Counted from the first letter of the stretch, positions 8,460 through 16,695 are shown. The stretch: 39,639 nucleotides of DNA from CAZIPZ01 sp964541075 (GCA_964541075.1 CAZIPZ010000007.1:1-39639); one strand, 5' to 3'. Program-made: numbers and translations. Notes: generated from the sequence alone by a model not told the origin.

Positions 8460-9502
8460 ATGATCAACAAAGGGTGATGGTGGCGGGCGGGATTCTTGCA
8501 GGCGCCTTTTTGGCGCGGCGCGTGACTCGGTCCGACAGCTTCGATTTTCAAGATCGATCCGTCTTGATCACTGGAGGATCACGAGGCCTTGGACTCGTCA
8601 TCGCCCGTCAGTTGGCTGGAGAAGGCGCGAATCTCACCCTGGTGAGCAGAAATGTTCAGGACTTGGAACTAGCAAAAAAGGAATTGCTGGATCGGGGAGC
8701 AAGCGTGCAGATCGTTGCCGCCGACGTGAGAGACCAAAACGATGCTCGTCGGGCTGTTGAGCAGGCCATCTATCGCTTCGGTTCACTCGACGTGCTTATC
8801 AACAACGCAGGAGTCATGAAGGTGGGGCCTCTTGAGCACATGCAGATGGAGGATTTTCAAGACGCCTTTGACACCCATGTATGGGGGCCATTGTATACGA
8901 CCCTCGCCGTTCTGCCGCAAATGCGCGCTCAAGGCGGCGGCCGCATTGTGAACATTTCGTCAATCGGCGGAAAGATAGCCGTGCCGCACATGCTTCCGTA
9001 TTCGACAAGTAAATTTGCTCTATCCGGATTGTCTGACGGCATGCGATCTGAACTTCGAAAGGACGGAATCCTCGTCACCAGCGTCTATCCAGGCTTGATG
9101 CGCACCGGCTCTCATGTGAATGCGAGCTTTAAAGGCAGAAGCCAAGAAGAATATGCGTGGTTTTCGATTTTGGCGGGACTGCCTCTGTTTTCAATCAACG
9201 CCACAAGAGCCGCCAATCAGATCATTCAGGCCTGCCGCCAGGGCAGGTCTGAATTGATCGTCACAACACAGGCGAAGGTTGCTGTAATCGCTCAGACCCT
9301 TGCGCAGGGATTAGTGGCGAGGATTCTGGCTTTGGTAAATACGCTGCTGCCAAAGCCCAATACAGCTAATGGAAAACCGATTCCTTCAATGAATGACCGG
9401 GAGAAAACCGGTTGGGACAGCATGTCCAAGTGGTCGCCATCGGCATTGACACATCTTGCGGATAAAGCTATCGAGGAAAATAACGAGCACCGCGCTTCAT
9501 AG
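8456..9502 (+). CDS. short-chain dehydrogenase/reductase, membrane-anchored
   Basis: I start at the ATG at 8456, which overlaps the dehydrogenase stop as ATGA, rather than a TTG at 8432. The 348-residue protein opens with a hydrophobic segment (about 7-22, VMVAGGILAGAFLA). The classical SDR motifs follow: TGGSRGLG (39-46), NNAG (116-119), catalytic Ser at about 168-169, and Tyr182/Lys186 in YSTSK. The roughly 75-residue C-terminal extension after the core is longer than in simple SDRs. The N-terminal anchor suggests work at the inner membrane, perhaps on a lipid-derived carbonyl. Substrate unknown. Confidence 0.92.
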   Translation: MNDQQRVMVAGGILAGAFLARRVTRSDSFDFQDRSVLITGGSRGLGLVIARQLAGEGANLTLVSRNVQDLELAKKELLDRGASVQIVAADVRDQNDARRAVEQAIYRFGSLDVLINNAGVMKVGPLEHMQMEDFQDAFDTHVWGPLYTTLAVLPQMRAQGGGRIVNISSIGGKIAVPHMLPYSTSKFALSGLSDGMRSELRKDGILVTSVYPGLMRTGSHVNASFKGRSQEEYAWFSILAGLPLFSINATRAANQIIQACRQGRSELIVTTQAKVAVIAQTLAQGLVARILALVNTLLPKPNTANGKPIPSMNDREKTGWDSMSKWSPSALTHLADKAIEENNEHRAS

Positions 9503-9520
9503 TCGCGGGGTCAATGTTGC

Positions 9521-10531
9521 ATGAATCGAGCGTCTGCAATAATCGGTCTGATCTGTGTGCTCATACTCGCCGTTCTCGCCATCAAAATTGTGCTGCTGGC
9601 CTTTGCCGCGCTTCTGCTTTCGATTCTACTGAGCACCGTCGCCGACTGGATTCATCCTCGACTTGGAATTCGCCCAAACTCGGCGGCCGTCCTCGTCGTC
9701 GTGCTCCTGTGCACGATCACAGTAGCTGGCATTTGGATGTTTGGCGTCAGCATGGCCGGACAACTGGAAAAGCTTTCCGACGGCGTCGCTCAGGCTCAGG
9801 ATCAGCTGTGGGAACAGGCTCAAAAATATGATTGGAGCAGGCGTTTGTGGCCCCGAGCCCGAGAACAGGGCGAAGAAGCATTCGTGTCAAATGCCACAAT
9901 AGCTGTCGCCACCGCCGTGCAGGGTGTTGCGGCAACCATCTTCGTTCTCTTTCTTGCGTTATATCTCTCATTGGAGCGGGATCGTTACTGGAACGCGGTG
10001 ATCAGGTTTATTCCGACAAAGAAACGGCGCAAGGCAGTTGCTTCGATGGAAGCCATTACGCACGCGCTGCGATGGTGGATTTTGGGTCAGATGATTTCAA
10101 TGGTAGTGGTCGCCGTTGTCACAACCATTGGGCTTCTTGCCCTCGATGTTCCCCTTCCGTTCACGCTGGGTTGCATCACGGGCGTCCTGAACTTCATTCC
10201 AAACGTCGGCGCCATTCTCTCAGCTTTGTTGGCGGGAGGGTTGGCGCTCACCAAGGGAGCAAGTGTTTTGTTGTCCGTCCTTCTGCTCTATGTGGTTATT
10301 CAATCGCTCGAGGGGTATATCCTTACGCCTTTCATCCAAAAGCAAACCGTCCATCTGCCTCCCGCTCTAACCATCTTTGTTCAAGCGCTAATGAGTATTT
10401 GGATTGGCGCCTTGGGCCTCGCATTAGCAGCGCCCGCGACGGTCGTGGCGTTAGTTCTCACGCGCAGCCTCTATTTTCGTCAGGAACATGATGAAGTGGA
10501 AGGTGAACGAATACTGAAGAGCGCAGGGTGA
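9521..10531 (+). CDS. AI-2E family (TqsA/PerM-like) transporter
   Basis: This 336-residue membrane protein has an N-terminal hairpin of two helices (about 5-75), a soluble charged stretch (about 85-125), then five or more helices. The family signature is visible in the second half: LDVPLPFTLGCITGVLNFIPNVGAIL around 205-230 and the final helices near 285-320. AI-2E family permeases have been linked to autoinducer-2 export or to cation/proton exchange; which applies here cannot be read from sequence. It lies 18 nt after the SDR gene, so it is the last member of the hemerythrin operon. Confidence 0.92.
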   Translation: MNRASAIIGLICVLILAVLAIKIVLLAFAALLLSILLSTVADWIHPRLGIRPNSAAVLVVVLLCTITVAGIWMFGVSMAGQLEKLSDGVAQAQDQLWEQAQKYDWSRRLWPRAREQGEEAFVSNATIAVATAVQGVAATIFVLFLALYLSLERDRYWNAVIRFIPTKKRRKAVASMEAITHALRWWILGQMISMVVVAVVTTIGLLALDVPLPFTLGCITGVLNFIPNVGAILSALLAGGLALTKGASVLLSVLLLYVVIQSLEGYILTPFIQKQTVHLPPALTIFVQALMSIWIGALGLALAAPATVVALVLTRSLYFRQEHDEVEGERILKSAG

Positions 10532-10547
10532 CAACGTTCACTGTCAC
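10528..10547. other. inverted repeat at the convergent ends of permease and response-regulator genes
   Basis: GTGACA (10528-10533) and TGTCAC (10542-10547) form a 6-bp perfect stem with an 8-nt loop. It covers both stop codons. There is no T-tract, so a termination role is only a guess. Confidence 0.3.
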
Positions 10548-11029
10548 GCGCGTTTTCGCTCAGGATCGAAGTGATGAGCCCAAGCCCTCTCGCCGGGAGG
10601 CGGCGGTTCGTTGAGTTCGATCCAGTAGGTCACAAGTTGTCCGACGACGTTTGAGAAGTGTTCAAATTCGAGGGGCTTTCGGACATAGCTGTTCGCACCG
10701 AGACTATATCCGTTGATCAAATCCTGTTCTTCAATGGATGAGGTGAAAATCGCAGCCGGAATCAGTTTGGTGCGATAGTCCGTTCGCATGCGTCGCAGAA
10801 CTTCGAGGCCGTCGAGTTTGGGGAGATTCAGATCGATGAGGACAATGCAGGGCATACTCAGTGGGTCGCGGAACTCAAAACGGCCCGTGCAGAACAGGTA
10901 TTGCACCGCTTCCAATCCATCCCTCACGCTGACAACGGAGTCGGTGTATCCGCTCTTCTTTAGAGCGCGGACCAACAGAGCCTCATCGCTGGGATTATCT
11001 TCGACCACGAGGACTGTTCGCTTAATCAT
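10544..11029 (-). CDS. single-domain response regulator (CheY/Rcp1-like)
   Basis: The open frame extends upstream to 11194, but the receiver domain begins at the ATG at 11029 (MIKRTVLVVEDNPSDEALL), giving 161 residues. An AGGTG about 9 nt upstream supports this. Acidic residues Glu10/Asp11 and phosphoacceptor Asp66 (VLIDLNLPKLDG) are present, with the switch residue in FTSS and the conserved Lys in VRKPLEF. No output domain follows. The spaced insertion before the phosphorylation site resembles the Rcp1 group, which pairs with phytochrome-type or other hybrid histidine kinases. No kinase gene is nearby, so the partner is elsewhere. Confidence 0.93.
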   Translation of the reverse strand: MIKRTVLVVEDNPSDEALLVRALKKSGYTDSVVSVRDGLEAVQYLFCTGRFEFRDPLSMPCIVLIDLNLPKLDGLEVLRRMRTDYRTKLIPAAIFTSSIEEQDLINGYSLGANSYVRKPLEFEHFSNVVGQLVTYWIELNEPPPPGERAWAHHFDPERKRA

Positions 11030-11108
11030 GGCGATACACCTGTTCTTAGAAAATGCTGCACATTTTCTGCCTAAGACGAAAAAATGATCGTAGGTCAGGA
11101 TTTTTGAA

Positions 11109-11125
11109 GGTTTGAGGGTCAAACC
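11109..11125. promoter_or_regulatory. perfect hairpin/operator-like repeat upstream of the response regulator
   Basis: GGTTTGA (11109-11115) and TCAAACC (11119-11125) form a perfect 7-bp inverted repeat with a GGG centre. It lies 80 nt before the response-regulator start in the 275-bp divergent region shared with the DUF2383 gene. The rest of that region shows no gene I can support. Confidence 0.35.
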
Positions 11126-11304
11126 GGGGCTTCCATCCCGCCGGGAATTCGCCATTCTTTGTAGAAGCGCTGGTAATTCTTCCCGCACGTGCACACGGCC
11201 AGCGAGTGGCGAGTCGCATAAATTGGTTACGCACCAGTAGTCTATGGTCTTCCCTTAAGTGGTAGGGCAATTGCCGCTGTACGAATAAAGGGTGGCATTC
11301 ACAC

Positions 11305-11745
11305 ATGAATAACAATGATGTTGTCTCCATACTTAACGGCCTGATCGAAACGTGCAAGGACGGTCAGGAGGGGTTCAAGACCGCCTCGGAGACCATTCGC
11401 AACAGCGAATTCCGAAGGCTGTTTAATATTTTCTCTCAACAGCGTGCGCAATTTCTCGCAGAGCTTCAAGCGGAGGTGCATCGGATTGGCGGCAATCCCA
11501 GTCAGTCTGGCTCCGTTGCAGGAACACTTCATCGGGGATGGATGAATTTGAAAGCGGCGGTTACGCGCGTCGATGAAGGCGCGATCATCGCCGAGTGTCA
11601 GAGAGGAGAAGAGGCTGCGGTAAATAACTACCAGGAAGCGCTAAAAGCGGATCTTCCCTTAGACGTTCAGTACGTCGTAAAGCGGCAGTACATGGACATC
11701 AAAGACGCCTACGATCGAATCCGGATTCTTCAGCGAGCTGCGTAG
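11305..11745 (+). CDS. PA2169-type four-helix-bundle protein (DUF2383)
   Basis: A 146-residue all-helical protein. It matches the PA2169/DUF2383 pattern: an N-terminal LNGLIETCKDGQEGFKTASE block, FSQQRAQFLAELQAEV with the acidic residues of a ferritin-like helix, a GTLHRGWMNLKAAV connector, then ECQRGEEAAVNNYQEAL and a final YDRIRIL helix. The fold is ferritin-like; metal binding is plausible but not demonstrated for the family. The stop codon is part of an 11-bp inverted repeat whose other arm is the ribosome site of the next gene. Confidence 0.9.
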   Translation: MNNNDVVSILNGLIETCKDGQEGFKTASETIRNSEFRRLFNIFSQQRAQFLAELQAEVHRIGGNPSQSGSVAGTLHRGWMNLKAAVTRVDEGAIIAECQRGEEAAVNNYQEALKADLPLDVQYVVKRQYMDIKDAYDRIRILQRAA

Positions 11746-11798
11746 GAGACCTCTCAATGAGCTTCATACATACTTTCATACAAGAAGGAGGTCTCCTA
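11743..11798 (+). promoter_or_regulatory. perfect 11-bp inverted repeat masking the DUF2231 ribosome-binding site
   Basis: TAGGAGACCTC (11743-11753), beginning with the stop codon of the upstream gene, pairs perfectly with GAGGTCTCCTA (11788-11798). The second arm contains most of the strong AAGGAGGT ribosome site (11785-11792) and ends on the first base of the ATG at 11798. The 34-nt loop holds two near-identical TTCATACA units. In a read-through mRNA this hairpin would hide the start; ribosomes finishing the upstream gene would melt it. Translational coupling or a temperature/structure switch is the inference. Confidence 0.6.
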
Positions 11799-12268
11799 TG
11801 GTCAGTCGCGCAAGTATCCGCGAGCATCCCATCCATCCCATGCTGATCGTTTTTCCCATAGCGTTCTGGATAGGATCTTTTGTTTGCGATCTGATCTATC
11901 ACGCTGGGTCACACGATCTCTTTTGGAAAGATGTGGCGTTCTATGCGATCGCGGCGGGCCTTATGGGAGCCTTGCTGTCGGCGATTCCGGGTTTCATCGA
12001 CTACTTGAGCCTTCCCAAAGGGCGCGTGAAAGGAATTGCAACGACGCACATGGTGCTGAATCTTATCGTAGCGATTCTTTTTGTATTCAACCTCGGTCTG
12101 CGTATGAACGCTTCGCCTGACGAGTATTTTGCCGTCGTTCTGTCGGCTGTTTCGATTGGAATGATGGCGGCGTCGGGGTGGCTTGGCGGCACGCTGGTTT
12201 ACCTATACGGTGTTGGTGTATCCGGCAAAGGTGCGAGGGAGGCTGATCGACCCCGTCGCGTAGCCTAA
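11798..12268 (+). CDS. DUF2231 membrane protein
   Basis: This 156-residue protein opens with IREHPIHPMLIVFPIAFWIG, the His-rich HPxHPML motif that marks DUF2231, in or next to the first membrane helix. Further helices lie at about 45-68 (FYAIAAGLMGALLSAIPGFID), 80-100 and 112-135. The paired histidines in the membrane suggest metal or heme binding; function is unknown. An almost ideal AAGGAGGT with 5-nt spacing fixes the start, but it lies in an inverted repeat (see the entry at 11743). Confidence 0.9.
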   Translation: MVSRASIREHPIHPMLIVFPIAFWIGSFVCDLIYHAGSHDLFWKDVAFYAIAAGLMGALLSAIPGFIDYLSLPKGRVKGIATTHMVLNLIVAILFVFNLGLRMNASPDEYFAVVLSAVSIGMMAASGWLGGTLVYLYGVGVSGKGAREADRPRRVA

Positions 12269-12280
12269 AGAGTCAGACGT

Positions 12281-12316
12281 CCAAACAAGCGGGAGGCCCG
12301 CCTCCCGCTTGTTTGG
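12281..12316. terminator. perfect 16-bp stem-loop after DUF2231 gene
   Basis: CCAAACAAGCGGGAGG (12281-12296) and its exact complement (12301-12316) enclose a 4-nt CCCG loop, 12 nt after the stop codon. No T-tract follows on either strand, so it is either a structure-only terminator or a 3'-end stabilising hairpin. Confidence 0.6.
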
Positions 12317-12494
12317 GAACACATTCACCCAACGAAGTGCGCCGTTGAGGGAATTCCTTTCAGAAGCTCCCCGTTGTTCGTCCAATCTTTGACAATTTGG
12401 GAAAAAGAGTGGAGCTACAAAGACCGTGTCGCGCGGCGTCCGAAAGCGGGAATCGTTTGCGCCTTGTCTTACGCGTATCCGTCTAACAATAAAT

Positions 12495-13169
12495 ATGACA
12501 CCAAAGACAAAGTTAATTATTGCCGGCACAGGCGTTACGGCCGCCCTGTACGGAATGCAGCGTATGTTCGGCGGAAGGCGCATTCATACACTCCCATATG
12601 GAAGCGGAATTAAGCTGAAAAGATCTGTCACGATCAATAGACCTGTCCAGGAGCTTTACCAGTACTGGAGGGACCTCAACAACCTGCCGCATCTTTTCGA
12701 CAACGTTGCGTCAGTCGAAGTCTATGACGAAACGGTGTCTCATTGGACGCTGAAAGGACCTGCCAACACTACTCTTTCGTGGGAGGCGGAAATCACGATC
12801 GATCGCGAGAATGAAATGATCGGTTGGCGGTCCCTGGAAGGGGCCGACATCGCGAACGCGGGATACGTTCGTTTTGATCGCTCGACCGGAGATCGCGGCG
12901 CGGTAGTGAGAGTTGCACTTCAATACAATCCGCCGGCGGGAAAACTGGGAGCCGCTCTCGCCACCGTTTTGGGCGCCAAACCGAATATGCTCCTTGGAGA
13001 AGGACTGCGGCGGTTCAAACAGTTGATGGAAGCGGGTGAGATCGCCAAGGTCGAAGATAAACATCCGAAGTCGGCTGATGTGGAGATCGCTTCGGACGAA
13101 TCGTTTCCTGCAAGCGATGCCCCTGCCTGGACAGGCACAACCGGGCCGACCAGGAGGATCCGCAGATAA
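12495..13169 (+). CDS. SRPBCC-family (START/PYR-like) protein with ESFPASD tail
   Basis: I start at the ATG at 12495 (224 residues); the frame is open to a GTG at 12426 but nothing before residue MTPKTKLII looks like protein. No clear ribosome site is visible. A short hydrophobic segment (about 6-20) could anchor it in the membrane. Residues about 40-180 form the SRPBCC fold: KLKRSVTINRPVQELYQYWRD, LPHLFDNVASVEV, WEAEITIDREN, and GAVVRVALQYNPPAGKLG. The C-terminus ends in DESFPASDAPAWTG, a short tail I recall on many otherwise unrelated bacterial stress proteins. Ligand unknown, probably a hydrophobic molecule. Confidence 0.88.
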   Translation: MTPKTKLIIAGTGVTAALYGMQRMFGGRRIHTLPYGSGIKLKRSVTINRPVQELYQYWRDLNNLPHLFDNVASVEVYDETVSHWTLKGPANTTLSWEAEITIDRENEMIGWRSLEGADIANAGYVRFDRSTGDRGAVVRVALQYNPPAGKLGAALATVLGAKPNMLLGEGLRRFKQLMEAGEIAKVEDKHPKSADVEIASDESFPASDAPAWTGTTGPTRRIRR

Positions 13170-13205
13170 AGAAGACGCCTGGCGCTGTCCTGCCGCGGTT
13201 GCTTC

Positions 13206-14156
13206 CTAGAGACCCAGCGCGGCGCGCGTTGCTGGACCTACGAGTCCGTCCGGCTTCAATCCCTGCCGGACTTGGAATTGCCGCACGCGAGCTTCCGTCA
13301 TCGGTCCGTAAATGCCGTCGGTCGGTCCGCTGATGCCGCTCACATTCAGAGCCTCCTGGATGGCGCGCACGTCATCGCCGATCAGGTATGGCGTCTGGAG
13401 TCTAATCAGGCGTTCTTGTCCGGATTCGGCTGAGACGCGGGTGGGTTCGCCCATGAGCGATTCCCTGTGAATGACGACTCCGCGAACACCGAGCGGTAAA
13501 TCCAAGTTCCATTTTTCTTCCTGGACCAGGCGTCCAAACGTCTCCATTCGATACACAGTCTTGCGCAGGAGTCTATTGGGATGGTTCGCAAGCCATTCGC
13601 GACGAACTTCCACATATCGCGCGGACCACGATTTTTCGCCGAGTTTCTTGACACTACCAAAGGTCGTATTTGTTTTGTCTCTTATTAATCCCCAGGAGCC
13701 GTGGATTCGGCTGTCATAGGTGATCGCAGTTGCGAGTCCCGAATACAACCCTTCATTGCGCGCAGATGCCAGGCTGGGCGCCCAATACACGCGATCGAAA
13801 AAACGGTCCTGCGTCGTATGCATCACGGGGTCTTCGCCTGCATCACGCAAGATTCGACGAAAGGAAGCGTCGTCATCGAGCGTATAGTCGCGGATCGCCA
13901 ACCGGTCCAAGTAAGGCTGAAGGGAAGCGGCCTCTAAGGCCGCAGCGGATTCGCAATACGCTTTGATCAGGAGATAAAGATTGCCGCTCGCAAGCGTGGT
14001 TTGAGAACGGCCGTATGTCAAATGACCGGGGTCTCCCACCAGCAAAGTGACCTTCGAGTAAGAGCCTTCTGGCGTACCGGTCTCGAAAATATTAACAATC
14101 GCTTGCGCGGTCTTTTTCTGAAGTTCGGTTAATTCGGGCGCCAAGGATGTCTTCAT
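13206..14156 (-). CDS. GH46 chitosanase-type hydrolase with C-terminal peptidoglycan-binding domain
   Basis: The 316-residue protein has an N-terminal GH46-like domain (about 8-235). Glu25 in NIFETGTPEG and Asp42 in LLVGDPGHLTYGRSQT have the family spacing and are the probable catalytic pair. A PG_binding_1 domain fills about 255-316, with DDVRAIQEALN, DGIYGPMTEARVRQFQ and DGLVGPATRAAL. An in-frame TGA sits 9 nt before the ATG, so there is no room for a hidden signal peptide and none is seen. GH46 enzymes cut chitosan; with this anchor the substrate could be de-acetylated glycan or peptidoglycan. It is convergent with the SRPBCC gene. Confidence 0.85.
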   Translation of the reverse strand: MKTSLAPELTELQKKTAQAIVNIFETGTPEGSYSKVTLLVGDPGHLTYGRSQTTLASGNLYLLIKAYCESAAALEAASLQPYLDRLAIRDYTLDDDASFRRILRDAGEDPVMHTTQDRFFDRVYWAPSLASARNEGLYSGLATAITYDSRIHGSWGLIRDKTNTTFGSVKKLGEKSWSARYVEVRREWLANHPNRLLRKTVYRMETFGRLVQEEKWNLDLPLGVRGVVIHRESLMGEPTRVSAESGQERLIRLQTPYLIGDDVRAIQEALNVSGISGPTDGIYGPMTEARVRQFQVRQGLKPDGLVGPATRAALGL

Positions 14157-14211
14157 AGGCGGTCAGCATAAATAAAACGGGAGCCATGAGCAATTTTCTC
14201 AATGCAAAATG

Positions 14212-16569
14212 CTATTGTCCGCGCTTTTCCTCCAGCGTCTTTACGGCCGCCTCTATTTTCTTAGCCGCTTCCTCATAGGTTGCTGCGGAGCAGCGAAACG
14301 GTGCACCGAAACTGACGTGAACGGGGCCCGACTTGGGCCACTCGTCGTGGATGGAGTAGATCTGATATAGACCGTAAAGGTGAACAGGGACGATTGTCGC
14401 CTGGAGGCGCACCGCCATCATGCCGATGCCCGGACGGAACTCGTGCATTTGGCCATCGGTGGTTCGCGATCCTTCGGGATACACCAGCGGGCAGAACCCC
14501 TGCCTTACGAGGTCCGCCGTATAGTTCAGTGCGCGTCGAACTCCAGCCATCTGCTGTGGCAGAGGATACGCGTTGAAGAGCGCACAAGCTAAAAAATAGC
14601 CCATGCCTGTTTTCAGAGTTTCCTTCGTTAGGGACCGTTGTGGGGATTCAAAGTAAGCACGGAATACATCTTGAGACATTGCTGGAACAACGCGGCGTCT
14701 CCAGTGATACGGAAGCGCGGCGAGAATAGCAGGAGTATCGAGGTGGCTCGTGTGATTAGCAGCGAAAATAACTGGCGGTTCAATTCCGCGCAGGTTTTCC
14801 AATCCGGAAACGGTGAGCAGCAGGTAGTTTCTGAATATTGGGATAGCGACGAGATATTGAAAAATGTCGCGAAGCCAGTTTATCGGCCATCGGCGCGCCC
14901 AGTGCGAAGGTGGCGCGGAACGGTCCGTTGTCGATGATTGAGCGGTCTCGAGCCACTGTTCCAACTCCAAATTTGATCGCAATCTGGAAAACTCTTCTTC
15001 ATTGAGTTCCACCTGCCGTGCATTTTCCAGTTCTGAGAGCAGTTCGACGCGTTCGAGCGACGACATCGCGCTGAGATCGGGACCGACATCCCGTTCACGC
15101 GCACTTGGCCGTTGGATCTGGCGCGCCACTTCTCCTCGCTTGATCTTTAAAGTTGAAGCCGTTCGTGGAAAGTCCTTATCCGGCCATATCGACCATGCTT
15201 GGATGCGCTGGTGTTGTTCCAGCTTCAGATTGGCGGAACGAATAATCTCTTCGGGATTCGAATTGGATCCGCTCAGTATCAGGACGGCATGAACCCGTTC
15301 CCCGCCTCCATTCCGCACGCCGACGACAGCGCTGTCCAGCACTTCAGGCAATTTATTGAGAACGGCTTCGACATCCTCGGGATGGACGTTGAGCCCCTCC
15401 GCGGTGATGATGACGTCCTTCTTGCGACCGCGGAAATAGAGCCTTCCTTCAGAGTCGATTTCTCCAAAATCACCGGTATGGAGCCACTCGCCGTCGGTCG
15501 TGACACTTTCGCCACGAACCAGAATTTCTCCGTCAGCCGCGATCCGTACTTCCTGTCCGGGGACCACCTTTCCCAAAGATCCTTTGCGGGCATTGAAAGG
15601 ATGATTGACTGCAACCACAGGACTCGCTTCAGTCAGTCCGTATCCCTGAATAACAAGGAATCCGAGCCTTCCCCAGAAGCTTTCGAGGTCCGGATCGACG
15701 CGTGCTCCGCCAACGACGAAAGCCCAGAACTTCCAGCCAAACTGCGAATGAACGCGGCGATGCCGGATCCATCGCCGGAAAACACCGATTTCTTTCGCAT
15801 TCTCTTCGATCTCCGGCCGGAACCGCCTTTTTACTTCGTTGCTGAGGTTTTCAAGTATTCGCGGAACGCAAACCACAACCGATATCTTTTCCTCGCGGAT
15901 GATCTTCATTAGCCGGCCGGAATGGGTTTCGGAGGAAAACGTCACTGCACCTTCAAGCAATAACGGAATGAAAAGACCCTGAGATTGTCCGAACAGATGA
16001 CTCAAAGGAAGGAGATCGAGCACCCGAATGGGCTGGAATGGCCACGCCCACTTCTTATAACGATTGATTTCGCTTTGAAATGGCCGAAGGTTGGCACAGA
16101 TGTTTCGATGGCGGTGGATAACGCCCTTCGGTTCGCCTGTCGTGCCAGAGGTATAAACGATCTCCACAATGTCGTCTGGCTTGACCGACTCGACTTCAAA
16201 TGAAGTGATTCGCGGAAGGCTGGCAATGTGTTCGAGCGCTTCATTGTTGAGAACCAGCTTGGCTCCCGATTCATGTCGGATTTTCTCCATGAGATCTGGT
16301 GAGAACCGAAAGTCGACTGGGATAATGCAGACGCCCCGCGCCACACATGCCCAAAAAACCGCGACCCATCCGAATCCATTCTCGGCGCAAACGAGGATGC
16401 GGTCGCCTTTGGAAACTCCAAGTCGTTCGAAATCGTAAACTGCCGCTCCGATCGTTCCATAGAGATCGCGGTAACTATAGATGGTTGTGCAGAGGCCGTT
16501 CGAGCAGCGGACCGCCTCTGCGGTTCCAAGTCGCCGAATTTCAGCCAAAAGATCCAAAAGTGTTTGCAT
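14212..16569 (-). CDS. AMP-dependent acyl ligase / carrier-like / PlsC acyltransferase fusion
   Basis: Three parts are visible in 785 residues. The ligase (about 1-485) has the A3 motif YTSGTTGEPKG (about 139-149), GYGLTEASPVV (309-319), the HTGDFGEID block (365-373) and GRKKDVIITAEGLNVHP. A short carrier-like segment (about 490-545) contains LSAMSSLERVELLSELE, where Ser503 or Ser504 could take a phosphopantetheine arm. The acyltransferase (about 570-785) has NHTSHLD (HX4D at His606/Asp611) and PEGSR (698-702). It resembles E. coli Aas with the order of ligase and acyltransferase reversed. It probably activates a fatty acid and moves it to a lysophospholipid or similar acceptor. Divergent from the M48 gene. 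Confidence 0.9.
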   Translation of the reverse strand: MQTLLDLLAEIRRLGTAEAVRCSNGLCTTIYSYRDLYGTIGAAVYDFERLGVSKGDRILVCAENGFGWVAVFWACVARGVCIIPVDFRFSPDLMEKIRHESGAKLVLNNEALEHIASLPRITSFEVESVKPDDIVEIVYTSGTTGEPKGVIHRHRNICANLRPFQSEINRYKKWAWPFQPIRVLDLLPLSHLFGQSQGLFIPLLLEGAVTFSSETHSGRLMKIIREEKISVVVCVPRILENLSNEVKRRFRPEIEENAKEIGVFRRWIRHRRVHSQFGWKFWAFVVGGARVDPDLESFWGRLGFLVIQGYGLTEASPVVAVNHPFNARKGSLGKVVPGQEVRIAADGEILVRGESVTTDGEWLHTGDFGEIDSEGRLYFRGRKKDVIITAEGLNVHPEDVEAVLNKLPEVLDSAVVGVRNGGGERVHAVLILSGSNSNPEEIIRSANLKLEQHQRIQAWSIWPDKDFPRTASTLKIKRGEVARQIQRPSARERDVGPDLSAMSSLERVELLSELENARQVELNEEEFSRLRSNLELEQWLETAQSSTTDRSAPPSHWARRWPINWLRDIFQYLVAIPIFRNYLLLTVSGLENLRGIEPPVIFAANHTSHLDTPAILAALPYHWRRRVVPAMSQDVFRAYFESPQRSLTKETLKTGMGYFLACALFNAYPLPQQMAGVRRALNYTADLVRQGFCPLVYPEGSRTTDGQMHEFRPGIGMMAVRLQATIVPVHLYGLYQIYSIHDEWPKSGPVHVSFGAPFRCSAATYEEAAKKIEAAVKTLEEKRGQ

Positions 16570-16695
16570 GACACCAGCTCGACGCCGGTTGCGTCATTTC
16601 GTCAGGGGATAAACCTCACGCAATATTCTTCTCATATTCTTTTCCAGGATTCGTCTATCAATGTGAGGCTCTAATTATTTCAGCCATAGGAGTCA

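Noticed and set aside
11030..11194. N-terminal extension of the response regulator
   Set aside because: The receiver domain begins at 11029 with its own ribosome site; upstream residues look random.
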